Assembly: GCF_011320095.1 (NCBI RefSeq)
Contig: NZ_JAANOY010000019.1
Coordinates: forward strand, 1-38,300
Direction: 5' to 3'
Source: Cognatiluteimonas telluris
GTDB lineage: Bacteria > Pseudomonadota > Gammaproteobacteria > Xanthomonadales > Xanthomonadaceae
Length of the DNA: 38,300 nucleotides
In this document: piece after piece, positions 10,318 to 18,558 of the stretch
How positions within the stretch are numbered: the first letter of the stretch is position 1
Layout of the letters: every line of letters starts with the position of its first letter
Translations under genes and position numbers: made by a program
Notes under the pieces: generated by a model
The model's database searches: none
What the model saw: the letters and a program-made list of their open reading frames with translations, nothing else
Told to the model about the DNA's origin: nothing

Positions 10318-10345
10318 AATGACGAGCGAAGGTAATCCGCGCACG

Positions 10346-11500
10346 ATGCCCAAGTTCGATCAGGAACACCTCTTTCTCGGCCTGATCTCCGGCACCAGCG
10401 CCGATGGCATCGATGCCGCGCTGGTGCGGTTTGCCGATGGCGGCGAACACGCGCGCTGCGCGCTTGTCGCCGGTCGCACCTCGCCCTGGGACGGCGCATT
10501 GCGCGCACGCCTGGTGGACCTGGGCCAGGGCGGCGACTGCACCTCGCTGGACGAATACGGCAGCCTGGACGTGCAGGTGGCGCACGCCTTCGCCGATGCC
10601 GCGTTGGCACTATTGAGCGAGAACGGCATCGCGCCGGGCGCGGTCCGCGCGATCGGCTCGCATGGCCAGACCGTGCGCCACCGGCCCGAGGCGGCCCATC
10701 CGTTCACGCTGCAGATCGGCGACGGCGACGTCATCGCCGAACGCACCGGCATCACCACGGTCGCCGATTTCCGCCGCCGCGACGTCGCCGCCGGTGGCCA
10801 TGGCGCGCCGTTGCTGCCGGCCTTGCACGCCGCACTGTTGTCCGCGCCCGGGGAGTCGCGCGCGGTGCTCAACCTGGGCGGGATCGCCAACCTGACGTTG
10901 CTGCCGCGTGCGGGGACCGGCGCGACGGCGATGGATCGCGCCGTGCGCGGCTTCGATACCGGGCCGGCCAACGCCCTGCTCGATGCCTGGTGCCTGCGCC
11001 ATACCGGTGCCGCGTTCGACGCCGACGGTGCGTTCGCCGCCAGCGGCCAGGTCGACGACGCCCTGCTCGCTGCGCTGCTGGACGAGTCGTGGTTCGCGCT
11101 GCCGCCGCCGAAGAGCACCGGCCGCGAGCAGTTCCACCTGCGATGGCTGCAGGCGCGCCTGGGCGACACCGCGCGCGCGCCGCAGGACGTGCAGGCGACG
11201 CTGCTCGAACTCACCGCCGCCAGTGTCGCCAACGCGTTGTTCGCGACCCAGCCGGATACCAACCGCGTGCTCGCCTGCGGCGGCGGCGTGCACAATCCGC
11301 AGCTGCTGGCGCGGATCGCCGCGCGCCTGCCGGGGGTGGTGGTCGAGTCGACCGCGCGCTACGGCGTGGATCCGGACTTCGTGGAGGCCATGGGCTTTGC
11401 CTGGCTGGCGCGGCAGACCCTCGCCGGCCGCGCGGGCAACCTGCCGGCGGTCACCGGCGCGCGTGGGCCGCGCATCCTCGGCGCGATCCACCTGGCCTGA
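10346..11500 (+). CDS. anmK: Anhydro-N-acetylmuramic acid kinase
   Basis: AnmK phosphorylates 1,6-anhydro-MurNAc from recycled murein to MurNAc-6-phosphate, which MurQ then converts toward GlcNAc-6-P. The 384-residue product carries the family motifs in order: [15 protein letters not shown] near the N-terminus (ATP loop), [52 protein letters not shown], and a C-terminal [11 protein letters not shown] and [17 protein letters not shown] chose the Met of MPKFDQEH because the frame upstream runs through the hairpin repeats. A copy of AmpG, the transporter that supplies its substrate, lies 0.4 kb away on the other strand. Confidence 0.95.
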   Translation: MPKFDQEHLFLGLISGTSADGIDAALVRFADGGEHARCALVAGRTSPWDGALRARLVDLGQGGDCTSLDEYGSLDVQVAHAFADAALALLSENGIAPGAVRAIGSHGQTVRHRPEAAHPFTLQIGDGDVIAERTGITTVADFRRRDVAAGGHGAPLLPALHAALLSAPGESRAVLNLGGIANLTLLPRAGTGATAMDRAVRGFDTGPANALLDAWCLRHTGAAFDADGAFAASGQVDDALLAALLDESWFALPPPKSTGREQFHLRWLQARLGDTARAPQDVQATLLELTAASVANALFATQPDTNRVLACGGGVHNPQLLARIAARLPGVVVESTARYGVDPDFVEAMGFAWLARQTLAGRAGNLPAVTGARGPRILGAIHLA

Positions 11501-11509
11501 GCGTGCGGG

Positions 11510-11818
11510 CTATTTCAGTTCGAAGTCGTCGCTGATCGACTGGTCGGGTTGCGCGGGTTCGGGCTTGGGCGGCACCGCGCGCCCGATCAGCGCGAAGCCC
11601 GGGTCGCTGGGCACCTGCTCCAGCGCCTGGATCGCCGCCTGCAGCACACTGGCCTCGTGGTCGGCCAGGCGCACCGCGCCATCGACTTCGCATTCGTGGA
11701 GGCCGCGCTCGAGGATGCGCATCAGCGTCCCGGGCATGTCCCAGCCGTGCGCGTCGGCCAGCCGCTGGATGCGCTCGGCCAGGATCGGATCGATGTCACG
11801 CAGCACGATGTCGGTCAT
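11510..11818 (-). CDS. Small ribbon-helix-helix-like protein
   Basis: The 102-residue product begins MTDIVLRDIDPILAERIQRL followed by a helical ADAHGWDMPGTLMRILERG. This beta-strand-helix-helix layout is like FitA/Arc-type RHH DNA-binding domains. The rest is an acidic helix (HEASVLQAAIQALEQV) and a Pro-rich, probably disordered tail ending DDFELK. GGAGG precedes the chosen ATG by about 9 bases. No toxin partner is adjacent, so I do not call a toxin-antitoxin pair. It is the last gene of the xthA-ampG run and ends 9 bases from the convergent anmK stop. Role unknown; an RHH regulator is an inference from fold-like pattern only. Confidence 0.7.
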   Translation of the reverse strand: MTDIVLRDIDPILAERIQRLADAHGWDMPGTLMRILERGLHECEVDGAVRLADHEASVLQAAIQALEQVPSDPGFALIGRAVPPKPEPAQPDQSISDDFELK

Positions 11819-11857
11819 CCGGCGGCCCTCCGGCGCCCGCATCTGCGGGGCGGCGGC

Positions 11858-11866
11858 AATCTAGCA
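11858..11866 (-). promoter_or_regulatory. Possible extended -10 promoter for RHH-like gene
   Basis: On the minus strand TGC directly precedes TAGATT, an extended -10 pattern, about 40 bases before the ATG at 11818. There is no -35 match, as is acceptable for extended -10 promoters. It would let the small gene be expressed apart from ampG. Confidence 0.35.
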
Positions 11867-11906
11867 CTGTCGCTGCATTGGCCCCGCATGGGATGCCCGG
11901 TCCGGC

Positions 11907-13265
11907 TCAAGCCGGCGCCGCCGCCAGCCGCTCGCGCCGCTCGTGCCGCAGCAGCCACAGCACCAGCACCAGCGACGGCAGCCCGATGACGGCGGTATAG
12001 ACGAAGAACGGCGGGTAGCCCCAGGCGTCCACGATCCGGCCCCACTGGCTGGCGATGGTCTTGGCCGGCAGGCTCCACAGGGTGCCGAACAGCGCGTACT
12101 GGGTCGCGGTGTAGGCGGTGTTGGTCAGCGACGACATGTAGGCGATGAACGCGGTGCCGGCGATGCCGTTGGCGACGTTGTCGGCGCTGACCGCGGTCGC
12201 CAGCCAGGCGATGCCGGGATGGATGCTGGCGATGTGCGCGTAGACGAGATTGGCGATCGTCAGCAGCACCCAGCCCACCAGCAGCGTGCGCGCGATGCCG
12301 TAGCGGCGGATCAGCAGGCCCGCGGCCAACGCGCCGACCATGGTCATGATCACGCCGTAGATCTTCGACACCAGCGCGATCTGGTCCAGGGTGAAGCCCA
12401 TGTCCAGGTAGAAGGTGTTGGCCGCCACGCCCATGGTCGTGTAGTTCAGGCGATAGGTGGCGATCAGCAGCAGGATGGGCAACCCCACGCGCAGGCCGTT
12501 GCGCGAGAAGAAATCCACGAACGGGCACACGATCGCGCCGATCAGCCACGCCACCGCATGCCGCAGCGGCGCCGGCCAGTGCCGGCTGCGCTCGAGGAAG
12601 GCAGTGACGCGCGCTTCCTGCGCCAGCGTCGCGCGATCGATGCGCGTCGTCGGCTCGGCGATCACGAACGTGGTGACGATGCCGACCGCCACGCAGCCGG
12701 CCATGATCAGGTAGGCCACGTGCCAGCCGTAACCGGCCGCCGAGGCCAGCGCGCCGGCGCCGGCGCAGATCAGCGCGACCTGGTAGCCGATCTGGTAGGC
12801 CGCCGCCATCGCGCCCTGCGATTCGACCGCCGCCGCCTCGATGCGATAGGCATCGATGGCGATGTCCTGGGTTGAAGACATCAACGCGGTGAACACCGCC
12901 AGCCAGGCGACGCGTTCGGCGTCGACCGACGGATCGGCCATCGCCATCAACACCAGCCCGGCGGCGATGCCGCACTGCGCCAGCAGCATCCAGCTGCGCC
13001 GGCGCCCGAGCCGCTGCAGCCCCGGCAGCGGCAGGCGGTCGACGATCGGCGACCAGAAATATTTCAGCGAATACGCAAGCCCCACCAGGCTGAAGTAACC
13101 GATCGTGGTGCGGTCGATGCCGGCCTGGCGCAGGCGGGCGGACAAAGTCGTCAGCACCAGCGGAAACGGCAGCCCGGACGAGAAGCCCAGGAACAGCATC
13201 GCGCGCACGCGCGGATCGGCGTAGACATCCAGCGATTTCCACCACGCACGCAACGCCGCGATCAT
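11907..13265 (-). CDS. ampG: AmpG-type muropeptide permease (MFS)
   Basis: AmpG imports GlcNAc-anhydroMurNAc peptides released by lytic transglycosylases into the cytoplasm for recycling. The 452-residue product has about twelve or more membrane segments. It shows the AmpG signatures near the N-terminus: FLGFSSGLPFPLVLTTLSARLRQAGI, then TTIGYFSLVGLAYSLKYFWSPIVDR and the MFS loop LGRRRSWML. STQDIAIDAYRIE in the fourth helix is also characteristic. The ATG overlaps the xthA stop as ATGA, implying translational coupling. Substrate assignment follows family knowledge and the nearby anmK; a related MFS permease for another solute cannot be excluded but is unlikely. Confidence 0.93.
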   Translation of the reverse strand: MIAALRAWWKSLDVYADPRVRAMLFLGFSSGLPFPLVLTTLSARLRQAGIDRTTIGYFSLVGLAYSLKYFWSPIVDRLPLPGLQRLGRRRSWMLLAQCGIAAGLVLMAMADPSVDAERVAWLAVFTALMSSTQDIAIDAYRIEAAAVESQGAMAAAYQIGYQVALICAGAGALASAAGYGWHVAYLIMAGCVAVGIVTTFVIAEPTTRIDRATLAQEARVTAFLERSRHWPAPLRHAVAWLIGAIVCPFVDFFSRNGLRVGLPILLLIATYRLNYTTMGVAANTFYLDMGFTLDQIALVSKIYGVIMTMVGALAAGLLIRRYGIARTLLVGWVLLTIANLVYAHIASIHPGIAWLATAVSADNVANGIAGTAFIAYMSSLTNTAYTATQYALFGTLWSLPAKTIASQWGRIVDAWGYPPFFVYTAVIGLPSLVLVLWLLRHERRERLAAAPA

Positions 13266-14077
13266 GCCGACCACCCCGGCAGCGCGTAGTCCACCCAGTA
13301 CGGCGCATGGTCGGAGAAGCGTGGCGAGGGCGCGATGCCGCAACCGGCCAGCCGCGCGCGCAGCGACGGGGTCGCCAGCTGGTAGTCGATGCGCCAGCCG
13401 ACGTCCTTCGCGCGCGCGGCGCCGCGGTTGCTCCACCAGGTGTAGTCCTGGCCTTCGGGATGCAACGCACGGTAGGTGTCGACCCAGCCATCGGCGCCAC
13501 CGTCGGCCTCTGCGCACAGGCCGTTGAGCCAGTCGCGCTCGGCCGGCAGGCAGCCGGAATTCTTCTGGTTGGATTTCCAGTTGCGGATGTCCAGCGCGCT
13601 GCGGACGATGTTCCAGTCCCCGCACAGGACGTAGTCGCGGCCGCTGCGGGCCCACTGCTCCAGGGTCGGCCTCAGCCAGTCCATCACCTCGAACTTGAAG
13701 CCCTGCCGCAGTTCGCCCGACGAGCCCGACGGCACGTACATCGACACCACGCTGAGATTGCCGAAGCGCGCCTCGATATAGCGGCCTTCCTCGTCGAACG
13801 CGTCCCAACCGAGCGCGGTGTGCACCGCGTCGGGCTCGCGGCGGGCGTAGATCGCGACGCCGCTGTAGCCCTTCTTGGTGCTCGCATCGCGGAACCAGGC
13901 CTTGTAGCCGTCGGGGCAGCAGCCGTTCTTCGCGCCAGCCTCGCCGCTGAGCTGGTGCTCCTGCGCCTTGGTCTCCTGCACGCACAGCACGTCCGCGTCC
14001 TGTCCTGCGAACCAGTCGAAGAAACCCTTGCTGGCGGCCGACCGCAGGCCATTGGCGTTGAAGGTGACGATGCGCAT
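13262..14077 (-). CDS. xthA: Exodeoxyribonuclease III
   Basis: This AP endonuclease/3-prime exonuclease of base-excision repair is 271 residues, the usual length. EEP-fold motifs are intact: FNANGLRS at the start, the metal Glu35 in VQETKAQE, GYSGVAIYAR, MYVPSG, CGDWNIVRSALDIRN, TWWSNRG with WRIDYQL, and SDHAPYWVDY with the catalytic His. The chosen ATG (MRIVTFN) gives the canonical N-terminus. It is divergent from the GNAT gene at 14144 and overlaps ampG by four bases; a shared message is likely though the functions are unrelated. Confidence 0.95.
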   Translation of the reverse strand: MRIVTFNANGLRSAASKGFFDWFAGQDADVLCVQETKAQEHQLSGEAGAKNGCCPDGYKAWFRDASTKKGYSGVAIYARREPDAVHTALGWDAFDEEGRYIEARFGNLSVVSMYVPSGSSGELRQGFKFEVMDWLRPTLEQWARSGRDYVLCGDWNIVRSALDIRNWKSNQKNSGCLPAERDWLNGLCAEADGGADGWVDTYRALHPEGQDYTWWSNRGAARAKDVGWRIDYQLATPSLRARLAGCGIAPSPRFSDHAPYWVDYALPGWSA

Positions 14078-14131
14078 GCGGATCCGGGCGGGAAGTCGGT
14101 TCGCCGGAAGCGTAGCGGATTGTGCGCAGGC

Positions 14132-14137
14132 TATGCT
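14132..14137 (+). promoter_or_regulatory. -10 element placing transcription at the GNAT start codon
   Basis: TATGCT ends 6 bases before the ATG at 14144, so transcription would begin at or next to the start codon and the message could be leaderless. The -35 region is weak. No Shine-Dalgarno is visible upstream of this ATG, consistent with the idea. Confidence 0.35.
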
Positions 14138-14143
14138 TTCGCG

Positions 14144-14695
14144 ATGTGCCCGTCGCCGCGTCTCCACGTCGTCCCGCTCACGCAGGCCTGGGCCGAACGG
14201 GTCGGTGCGCTCGAGGTGGGACCCGGCCAGGACGCCTACGTCGGCAGCCCGAGATTCAACGTCGTCAACACCCTGGCCGATCCGCGCAGCGAAGGCATGG
14301 TGGTCGTGCTCGGCGAGACTGCCATCGGCTCGTACCGGCTGGATTTCTCGCCCAACGCGATCACCGGGCAACGCTATGCAGCCGCGAGCGTGGGGCTGCG
14401 TGCGTTCCTCATCGACCGCCGTTACCAGGGACGTGGGCTCGGCGCGCGCGCCGCGCTGGCGATGTGCGAGGACCTGCCTTCGCGGCATCCGGATCGCCGC
14501 GTGCTGCTGCTCGCGGTGCACTGCCGCAACCGCGCCGCGGTCGCCACCTATCGCCACGCCGGCTTCATCGACACCGGTCGCTGCCTCGCCGGCGGTCGCG
14601 CCGGCCCGCAACACCTGATGCTGCGCGAGCTGCATCCACCGCGCGCGGCAGTCGCCGTCGCCGGAACGCACATGGGACAATGGGCGCATGGATGA
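14144..14695 (+). CDS. GNAT family N-acetyltransferase
   Basis: The 183-residue product has a GNAT fold. Acetyl-CoA binding motif A appears as VGLRAFLIDRRYQGRGLGARAAL, with the Q/RxxGxG/A pattern intact, followed by VHCRNRAAVATYRHAGFIDTGR, a typical motif B. The first 60 residues (LHVVPLTQAWAERV, then GSPRFNVVNTL) are the variable acceptor side, so the substrate is unknown. The 3-prime end overlaps the pyrE start by eight bases, so they probably share a message. The C-terminal ten residues (VAGTHMGQWAHG) are encoded in the region that holds the pyrE ribosome-binding area. Confidence 0.88.
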   Translation: MCPSPRLHVVPLTQAWAERVGALEVGPGQDAYVGSPRFNVVNTLADPRSEGMVVVLGETAIGSYRLDFSPNAITGQRYAAASVGLRAFLIDRRYQGRGLGARAALAMCEDLPSRHPDRRVLLLAVHCRNRAAVATYRHAGFIDTGRCLAGGRAGPQHLMLRELHPPRAAVAVAGTHMGQWAHG

Positions 14696-15362
14696 ATTCC
14701 GCGCCCGCTTCCTCGCCCTTGCGCTGCAGGCGCAGGCCCTGCGCTTTGGCGAGTTCACGCTCAAGTCCGGACGCGTCAGTCCGTATTTCTTCAATGCCGG
14801 GCGCTTCGATTCCGGCCTCGCGCTGGCGACGCTGGGCGACTGTTACGCCGATGCCATCGATGCGGCGGCCGCGCGCGCGGGCCTGGACTTCGACCTGCTG
14901 TTCGGCCCGGCGTACAAAGGCATCCCGCTGGCGACCGCGGTCGCCTGCAGCTATGCGCGCCGCGGTCGCGACCTGCCGCTGGCGTTCAACCGCAAGGAGG
15001 CCAAGGCCCATGGCGAAGGCGGCACGCTGATCGGTGCGCCACTGGACGGCAGGCGGGTGCTCATCGTCGACGACGTGATCACCGCCGGCACCGCGGTGCG
15101 CGAGGCGCTGGCGCTGATCACGCAGGCCGGCGGCACGCCGGTGGCGATCGCGATCGCGCTGGATCGCGAGGAAGTCGTCGACGCCGATGCCGCCGTGCGC
15201 GAATCGGCGGCGCAGGCGGTCGCGCGTGAATACGGGCTGGCCGTGGTGGCCGTCGCTGGCCTGTCGGACCTGCTTGCGTTTGCCGGGCAAAACGCGGAAC
15301 TTGTCGCCCAGCGCGAGCAGCTGCTCGCCTATCGCAGCCGCTACGGCTGCCAGGCCGCTTGA
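14688..15362 (+). CDS. pyrE: Orotate phosphoribosyltransferase
   Basis: PyrE joins orotate and PRPP to make OMP in pyrimidine synthesis. The 224-residue product begins in the standard way (FLALALQAQALRFGEFTLKSGRVSPYFFNAGRF). It contains LLFGPAYKGIPLATAVA and FNRKEAKAHGEGG (the flexible catalytic loop), and the PRPP-binding motif VLIVDDVITAGTA. The start lies within the end of the GNAT gene. Beta/gammaproteobacterial pyrE is often near xthA or crc; here xthA lies just across the divergent gap, which fits conserved synteny. Confidence 0.96.
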   Translation: MDEFRARFLALALQAQALRFGEFTLKSGRVSPYFFNAGRFDSGLALATLGDCYADAIDAAAARAGLDFDLLFGPAYKGIPLATAVACSYARRGRDLPLAFNRKEAKAHGEGGTLIGAPLDGRRVLIVDDVITAGTAVREALALITQAGGTPVAIAIALDREEVVDADAAVRESAAQAVAREYGLAVVAVAGLSDLLAFAGQNAELVAQREQLLAYRSRYGCQAA

Positions 15363-15477
15363 CGCGGGCGTGCGCCGCAGCCGGTTTTGCCGGCGCCCGC
15401 CGCAGTGTGGTTTCCATCGACAGGCATCACGAGCCGATGAACACCTTCGTCTCGATTGCAGAACAGGGGCTGCAGGC

Positions 15478-16164
15478 ATGACCACGATCCGTCGTACCGC
15501 GATTTCCGTCCTGGTGCTGTCCGCGCTGCTCGGCGCTGCGGCCAGCGCGGCGCCGCAGGAAAAAGGCAAGAAGCTCTACTGCTGGACCGACAGCAGCGGC
15601 CACAAGATCTGCGGCGACGCGCTGCCGCCGGAAGCCGCAGCCGCGGCGCGCACCGAGATCAGCGCCAACAGCGGGATGCAGACCGGTGCCGTCGCCCGCG
15701 CGATGACGCCCGAGGAGCGGGCCGCGGCCGCCGCCGCCGCCAACCAGGCCCAGGCGCTGGTGGACGCCGAGCTCGCCCGCCAGCGCCGCGACCTGGCGAT
15801 GGTCGAGTCCTACGGGACCGAAGCCGACCTTCGACGCGCGTTCGGCGAGCGCATCGGCCTGGTCGACGCCAACATCAAGGCCTCGCTGCTGGGGGTGGCC
15901 AACCTGCGCCTGAGCCTGGCCAGCCTGCTCAGCCAGGCCAGCGGCCTGGAGCTGGCCGGCAAGCCGGTTCCGCAGGCGCTGCTGGGCAGCATTCGCAACC
16001 AGCATGCGCAACTGGAGAAGCAGCAGAGCATCCTCGCCCAGCAGCAACACGACCGGGGCGCCCTGGACGGCGAACTCGCCGACGCGGTGGCGCGTTACCA
16101 GGCGCTCAAGCAGAAGCAGGCAGGCGACGTGGCGACCGCGCCCGCCACGACCTCGGGCGGCTGA
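15478..16164 (+). CDS. Exported DUF4124-like coiled-coil protein
   Basis: The 228-residue product has a signal peptide (residues 1-25, ending ASAAP). A short DUF4124-like module follows: KLYCWTDSSGHKICGDALPPEAA, with two cysteines that could pair in the periplasm. Then come Ala/Arg/Gln-rich helices (TPEERAAAAAAANQAQALVDAELARQRRDL) and a second helical region ending QYQ-like ARYQALKQKQ, probably a coiled coil. AGGGG sits upstream of the ATG. DUF4124 proteins are common periplasmic proteins of unknown function in Xanthomonadaceae. It is convergent with the thiolase gene. Confidence 0.82.
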   Translation: MTTIRRTAISVLVLSALLGAAASAAPQEKGKKLYCWTDSSGHKICGDALPPEAAAAARTEISANSGMQTGAVARAMTPEERAAAAAAANQAQALVDAELARQRRDLAMVESYGTEADLRRAFGERIGLVDANIKASLLGVANLRLSLASLLSQASGLELAGKPVPQALLGSIRNQHAQLEKQQSILAQQQHDRGALDGELADAVARYQALKQKQAGDVATAPATTSGG

Positions 16165-16166
16165 AG

Positions 16167-16184
16167 CGGCTGTCGGCGCAGCCG
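16167..16184. terminator. Short hairpin between convergent genes
   Basis: CGGCTG-TCGGCG-CAGCCG forms a perfect 6-base stem three bases after the DUF4124-like stop and 34 bases before the convergent thiolase stop. There is no T-run, so it is at most a weak bidirectional terminator. Confidence 0.35.
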
Positions 16185-16217
16185 GTGGTCGCCGTGCCTG
16201 GGCGCCACGCGCCGCGC

Positions 16218-17495
16218 TCAGCGCTCCAGGATCGCGACCACGCCCATCCCGCCGGCGGTGCAGATCGAGACCAGGCAGCGGCCGCCGCCGCGCTGGGCGA
16301 GTTCCTTCGCGGCCATCGCCACGATGCGCGCGCCGGTCGCCGCGAACGGATGGCCCGTCGCCAGCGACGATCCGTTGGGATTGATCTTCTGCGGATCGAT
16401 CCGCCCCAGCGGCGCCTCCAGCCCCAGCCGCGTGCGGCAGTAGTCGGCGCTCTCCCACGCGCGCAGCGTGCACAGCACCTGTGCGGCGAAGGCTTCGTGG
16501 ATTTCGTAGAGGTCGAAATCCTGCAGGGTCAATCCGTTGCGCGCGAGCATCTGCGGCACCGCGATGGTCGGCGCCATCAGCAGGCCTTCGCCATGCACGA
16601 AGTCGACCGCCGCGACCTGCGCGTCGCGCAGGTAGCACAGCGGCTCGTGCCCATGCGCGCGCGCCCAGTCCTCGCTCGCCAGCAGGCAGGCGGCGGCGCC
16701 GTCGGTCAATGGCGTCGAGTTGCCCGCGGTGAGGGTGCCGTGGCCGGAGGTCTTGTCGAAGGCCGGCTTGAGCGTGGCGAGCTTCTCCAGCGAAGTATCC
16801 GGGCGCAGCACGTTGTCGCGCGCCACGCCGCGGAACGGCACCACCAGGTCGTCGAGGAGGCCGCGCTCGTAGGCGGCGGCGAGCTTGTGGTGCGAACCGG
16901 CCGCCCACGCATCCTGCGCATCGCGCGCGATCGCCCAGTGCCGCGCCATGTCCTCGCAGTGGTCGCCCATCGACTTGCCGGTGCGCGGCTCGCTCACGCC
17001 CGGGAATTCAGGCTTGAGCTCGCGCAGGTGGAAGCCCTTGAAGGCTTCGAATTTCTGCCGCGTTGTCGTCGCGCGCGCCGCGTGCAGCAGGCGCCGGCGC
17101 AACGCCTGGCCGTAGACGATCGGCACGTCGGACGTGGTGTCCGAGCCGCCGCCGATGCCGGCGTCGATCTGCCCCAGCGCGATCTTGTTGCCGACCGTGA
17201 TGATCGAATCCAGCGAGGTGCCGCAGGCGCGCTGCAGGGTGATGCCCGGCGTCAGCGGCGACAGGCCCGAGGACAGCGTCGCCTCGCGGCCGAGGTTCCA
17301 GTCGCCGGGCAGCTTGATCACCGCCCCCATCGCCACTTCGCCCAGTTGCTGGCCATGCAGGTCGAACTTCTCCACCAGTGCGCCGAGCGTGCGCACCGAC
17401 ATGCCGAGGTTGCCGACATCGGCGTAGGCCGTGTTCTGGCGGCAGAAGGGAATGCGGACGCCGCCGAGGATGGCGACGGGACGGCCTTGCTGCAT
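16218..17495 (-). CDS. fadI: Acetyl-CoA C-acyltransferase (thiolase), FadI-like
   Basis: Thiolases cleave 3-ketoacyl-CoA in beta-oxidation or condense acetyl-CoA. The 425-residue product has the nucleophilic Cys91 (LQRACGTSLDS), EIHEAFAAQVL, NPNGSSLATGHPFAATG with His382, and the second catalytic Cys412 in SICTAGGMGVV. Length and the ACGTS variant fit the FadI/long-chain group better than the short biosynthetic PhaA/AtoB group, so fadI is a probable but not certain symbol. An excellent ribosome site (GAGGTGA) lies 3 bases before the ATG. No fadJ partner is in the window. It is divergent from the gene at 17596 across a 100-base region with a dyad. Confidence 0.88.
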   Translation of the reverse strand: MQQGRPVAILGGVRIPFCRQNTAYADVGNLGMSVRTLGALVEKFDLHGQQLGEVAMGAVIKLPGDWNLGREATLSSGLSPLTPGITLQRACGTSLDSIITVGNKIALGQIDAGIGGGSDTTSDVPIVYGQALRRRLLHAARATTTRQKFEAFKGFHLRELKPEFPGVSEPRTGKSMGDHCEDMARHWAIARDAQDAWAAGSHHKLAAAYERGLLDDLVVPFRGVARDNVLRPDTSLEKLATLKPAFDKTSGHGTLTAGNSTPLTDGAAACLLASEDWARAHGHEPLCYLRDAQVAAVDFVHGEGLLMAPTIAVPQMLARNGLTLQDFDLYEIHEAFAAQVLCTLRAWESADYCRTRLGLEAPLGRIDPQKINPNGSSLATGHPFAATGARIVAMAAKELAQRGGGRCLVSICTAGGMGVVAILER

Positions 17496-17541
17496 CGATC
17501 ACCTCGGGGCAGACCACTGGCGCGACGCGGGCGGCGAGCCG

Positions 17542-17569
17542 GTGACCCGTCGAACGCGACGGGCATAAT
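17542..17569 (+). promoter_or_regulatory. Promoter with embedded dyad, upstream of the 320-residue protein
   Basis: GTGACC (17542-17547), a 16-base spacer and CATAAT (17564-17569) form a plausible sigma-70 promoter with a start near 17576. The spacer is filled by a perfect dyad CCCGTCG-AACG-CGACGGG (17546-17563), placed where a repressor would block polymerase. The thiolase gene is divergent. Confidence 0.5.
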
Positions 17570-17595
17570 GTCGTTCGAAGTTTACGCCCGGCACG

Positions 17596-18558
17596 ATGCA
17601 GGGCCAATCACGGATGCACCGGATGCCGCTGCGGCCTGACATCGATGTGCCTGCCGGCGACCCCACCGCGGGCGAGGCGTCCTCGGGCGACATCCGGATC
17701 CTGGGCGCGCTGGCGCTGGAACTGGCCCCCGGCAGCGACGCCGCGCAGCCCTGGCTGCCGCAACAGGCGGCGGCGCAACTGGCGGCGGCGATCGCGCACG
17801 ACCTGGCCGGATTCCAGGGCGAGGCGATGCAGCTGGAGCTGGTCATCGTCGGCGCTCACTACGACGCGGTCGAACTGCTGCGCCCGGGTTGGCCGCTGCA
17901 CCACGAACTCGACCAGCTCGCCGCGCGCGCGCCACGCGCCCACGGCACGGGTGATGGCGAAGGCGGGCGGGTGATCGCGTTCGGCGCGCATGGCGGGCAG
18001 TTGCCGGGCACGCTGGCGCCCTCGCCCGAACATGCCGGCGGCCCGCTGCGGCTGGTGCCATGGCTGCTGGGCGGGCCCGCGGAGGTCGTCGCCACCGTCG
18101 GCGACGCCTTCGAACGCGACCTGCTCGAGCGCGGCATGGCTGGCGCCGGCACCGCCCTGCTGGCGCAGGAGCTGTTCGGACTCAAGGTCGAACACGCGCG
18201 CTACCTCACCCTGCACGACCTGGCCGCGATGATGGCGCTGCAGTACGAACACGGCGGCATCGCCGCGCTGTGGCCGGTGCTGGAAGCCGCGCTGCTGTCG
18301 CCCGGCAGCGAGCAGTGGCTCGACGCGCCGCCGGAACCGCTGCTGCACTACTGCGATGGCGAAGCGCGAATCGCGTTGTTCTCGCCGGCCGCGTGGCGCG
18401 CGCGCTATGCGTCCGAGGTCGCGGCGGACGATGCGCGGCTGGAGCGGCGCTTCGAACTGTTCCAGGCGCGGCAGCGGCAGTTCGCCGCCGTGCTCGGTGC
18501 CCACGGCGTGCCGGTCACCTTCGCCCATTGCGGCAACGCCGCTGCGCCGGACCTGTAG
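17596..18558 (+). CDS. Conserved-looking hypothetical protein, 320 residues
   Basis: I do not recognise this family. The product is acidic, Ala/Leu-rich and has no signal peptide or membrane segment, so it is probably cytoplasmic. It reads as a well-folded alpha/beta protein: LELVIVGAHYDAVELLRPGWPLHHEL near residue 85, RVIAFGAHGGQLPG around 130, LRLVPWLLGGPAEVVATVGDAFERDLLERGM in the middle, and a C-terminal helical region rich in Arg/Glu ending HGVPVTFAHCGN. The start is uncertain: Met1, Met7 or Met10 are possible and none has a strong ribosome site; Met1 lies about 20 bases after the predicted transcript start. The TAG stop forms part of a REP unit. Neighbouring GNAT is convergent. Confidence 0.75.
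   Translation: MQGQSRMHRMPLRPDIDVPAGDPTAGEASSGDIRILGALALELAPGSDAAQPWLPQQAAAQLAAAIAHDLAGFQGEAMQLELVIVGAHYDAVELLRPGWPLHHELDQLAARAPRAHGTGDGEGGRVIAFGAHGGQLPGTLAPSPEHAGGPLRLVPWLLGGPAEVVATVGDAFERDLLERGMAGAGTALLAQELFGLKVEHARYLTLHDLAAMMALQYEHGGIAALWPVLEAALLSPGSEQWLDAPPEPLLHYCDGEARIALFSPAAWRARYASEVAADDARLERRFELFQARQRQFAAVLGAHGVPVTFAHCGNAAAPDL

Larger units (their letters stand above)
9872..10345. other. Intergenic hairpin mosaic between mepM and anmK
   Basis: This 474-base gap contains no convincing gene. It holds at least seven perfect inverted repeats: 9947-9967, 9968-10002, 10060-10095, 10096-10108, 10154-10173, 10273-10292 and 10304-10317. The last three are linked by copies of the phrase GACGCTGGA or TCGCTGGAT. 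A/T-rich blocks (TTACTTTTCTTTG and its complement) contrast with the surrounding GC-rich DNA. The arrangement suggests several families of dispersed intergenic palindromes inserted next to each other. I see no clear anmK promoter here. Confidence 0.75.

Noticed and set aside
9872-10345. CRISPR array or tRNA gene
   Set aside because: Hairpins differ in sequence, have no regular spacer length, and no cloverleaf with a CCA end or GTTC T-loop is formed.
11510-11818. Antitoxin of a toxin-antitoxin pair
   Set aside because: The start resembles an RHH domain, but no toxin-like gene is adjacent; neighbours are ampG and anmK.
13262-14794. N-terminal extension of ExoIII beyond 14077
   Set aside because: The frame upstream lies antisense to the GNAT gene and shows no family similarity; MRIVTFN is the usual N-terminus.
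15456-17639. Very long open frames opposite or out of phase with real genes (for example here, 26273-28489 plus, 32960-35398 plus, 3256-5199 minus)
   Set aside because: They are Arg/Gln/Ala/Pro-rich without motifs and mirror recognised genes; in GC-rich DNA the antisense or shifted frames stay open by codon bias.
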